Below are positions 63,901 through 64,000 of a stretch of 64,000 nt of DNA, in pieces. The stretch comes from Aureococcus anophagefferens. Lineage: Eukaryota > Sar > Pelagophyceae > Pelagomonadales > Pelagomonadaceae. The notes below the pieces were generated by a model that saw nothing but the letters and a program-made list of their open reading frames with translations, did no database searches and was not told the origin of the DNA. Both the position numbers and the translations under genes were made by a program. The stretch covers positions 435,711 to 499,710 of the forward strand of contig NW_008705561.1 in the NCBI RefSeq assembly GCF_000186865.1, given 5' to 3'. Position 1 is the stretch's first letter. Every line of letters starts with the position of its first letter.

Positions 63901-64000
63901 AGGCGATCTCGAAGGGCGTCACGACGGCGGCGTAGACGATGCAGGGGACCATGGCGCCGCTCCAGCAGACGAAGAAGCGGCCGTTGGGGTTCACCAAGAA
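60914..64000 (-). CDS. Large CNBD-type (EAG/HCN-like) cation channel with atypical pore, N-terminus outside window
   Basis: At least 1028 residues, open to the window edge. FLVNPNGRFFVCWSG begins the pre-S1/S1 region, S2-S3 contain LVVDLYFLLDIFVNFN, and S4 is LMRLLKLLRVLRIGRLIARF with spaced Arg/Lys. S5 is IIKFTLLVIGFTHMFACVIR. The pore reads DWAIKSMVGDALTITFGEK, lacking the GYGD of K+ channels. S6 is VVMIVGAIVMAFLIGEIANVL. A C-linker (QYMHEQKITKPLQSQMREYF) leads to a split cyclic-nucleotide-binding-like domain interrupted by beta-rich inserts (MPGRIVELTPFLTYTVRFYD). More such Tudor/SH3-like segments occur near the C-terminus (RVSSLCDDGAYAVMFENDQ). A tetrameric cation channel is likely; ion selectivity is open. 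Confidence 0.8.
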   Translation of the reverse strand, partial: FLVNPNGRFFVCWSGAMVPCIVYAAVVTPFEIAFIDDSCALLVPNLVVDLYFLLDIFVNFNTSSYDWEQAKYVLDRSVISREYLGSWFVVDLVSCLPIDSIVAATNAGSGSLFVRSLYTCLRDTSGGALGLFGMLKLMRLLKLLRVLRIGRLIARFAAKTQISYKSQTIIKFTLLVIGFTHMFACVIRIVGSPSGCLANVGEALGDGDDGWYDRDGVYEMANPSCWLATVKFRRRGLWYVYVAALDWAIKSMVGDALTITFGEKCVGFVVMIVGAIVMAFLIGEIANVLTNFDPALNDYRSTMDKLNQYMHEQKITKPLQSQMREYFINSEALFRQAYHREMLSNLSPQLQRACATEELGAWVRNIPFLNDALASVGGLRVGVDVMLLRKDAGAHWTQDDLMPGRIVELTPFLTYTVRFYDPRAHGHHASRHTANVLSFKQHEREQGGDFDIQVEHFVAHERVHLPLSSPLGARLEEGNREWKRIVSEFSLALRPKLFMMGEFIVRPGSTNTDLYLLMHGSAFRNKRTLNQRTLEDQQRQQQGGAASLSNFGGSNKKGFDEARYLSAKNFAVIGTDIINTLVGAPMICAYSVSAIGHASCNVLTSTALARIATNDLCPRILAELRHVAGWRVFKSGVLRLGRLAMQEREARLKYYTTAFALQKVFWEKLGVEGKEKDRRVRRAQHEGRAPSLGLLHHRLPTRNRHVPRHCVVPPYRDFKGPWVPDDDIEAYWARTVLRPGRVVRAHAKTSRDTAKSYEVCFYAMDCKLQLGVDVKVPPDGRTRVNMRVHARPTPDASFEKARLISVSEKFDAAEGKVSRWAAVRFPEVHKVVGAADIRSRHPKGSTVKVRIKHRGVFEKRPLRARVSSLCDDGAYAVMFENDQVAAVTQWLFWHKGKKFSWFELDHCIIAIISSFRKMLRIDMQIDDERTRDDEDLEDLDETQSKEGSLAFTRRLVKTVVGRAEDDLNRRITHLHDKVAGLDAKMDAVLAALGKSTSPVVPARDLEPDGAEAHASLAKIAKKSRGGTS

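Overview
This window is nuclear DNA from a gene-dense, very GC-rich microbial eukaryote, not a prokaryote. It holds a myosin, an anoctamin, histone H4, a spliceosomal CWC21/SRm300-type protein, NADH-cytochrome b5 reductase, MYND/Sel1 proteins and a multi-exon mitochondrial trifunctional enzyme. Several proteins carry signal peptides that fit complex-plastid targeting (triose-phosphate translocator, MATE transporter, YbaB protein). Base composition, gene style and above all the introns suggest a pelagophyte stramenopile such as Aureococcus or Pelagomonas. That assignment is inference.

Layout: 1-9.7 kb holds an alpha/beta hydrolase end, a Shewanella-like phosphatase, a plastid sugar-phosphate translocator, a tail-less histone H4 copy, a secreted HExxH protein, a sulfotransferase-like protein and a large secreted protein. 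9.7-18.4 kb holds a flavocytochrome b2-like dehydrogenase, ankyrin protein, cytochrome b5 reductase, anoctamin and two 2OG-Fe(II) oxygenases. 18.4-30 kb holds a secreted protein, a myosin with coiled coil and PDZ-like end, a repeat-rich FABP-like protein and a C2-domain membrane protein. 30-37.6 kb holds a macro-domain protein, an HRDC-PIF1 helicase, a MATE transporter, a sulfotransferase and an ankyrin protein. 37.7-49.8 kb is a locally duplicating block: three GT47/exostosin-like paralogues, two of which bracket four tandem MYND-RING-Sel1 genes with decayed gene fragments between them. 49.9-64 kb holds a two-pore K+ channel, sulfotransferase, unknown PG-rich protein, plastid YbaB protein, trifunctional enzyme alpha, a tail-anchored flavodoxin, CWC21, a cyclophilin and the end of a large CNBD-type channel.

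The most interesting system is a set of nine introns that behave as mobile introner elements. Two unrelated families (A, about 200-211 bp; B, 88-89 bp) sit in sense orientation in six genes. Each is flanked by an 8-bp duplication of coding sequence. In every case, removing the element plus one copy of the duplication restores an uninterrupted reading frame. The 5' splice site (GC in eight, GT in one) comes from the duplicated target; the AG acceptor comes from the element. Exon boundaries given for these genes were checked for phase and total length.

Genes alternate strands and many convergent pairs end within 1-35 bp of each other, one pair with overlapping stop codons. Long open frames antisense to real genes are a by-product of the high GC content and are not annotated. 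Functional themes: secretory glycan modification (three GT47-like, three sulfotransferase-like), plastid import, ion channels and scaffold/repeat proteins.
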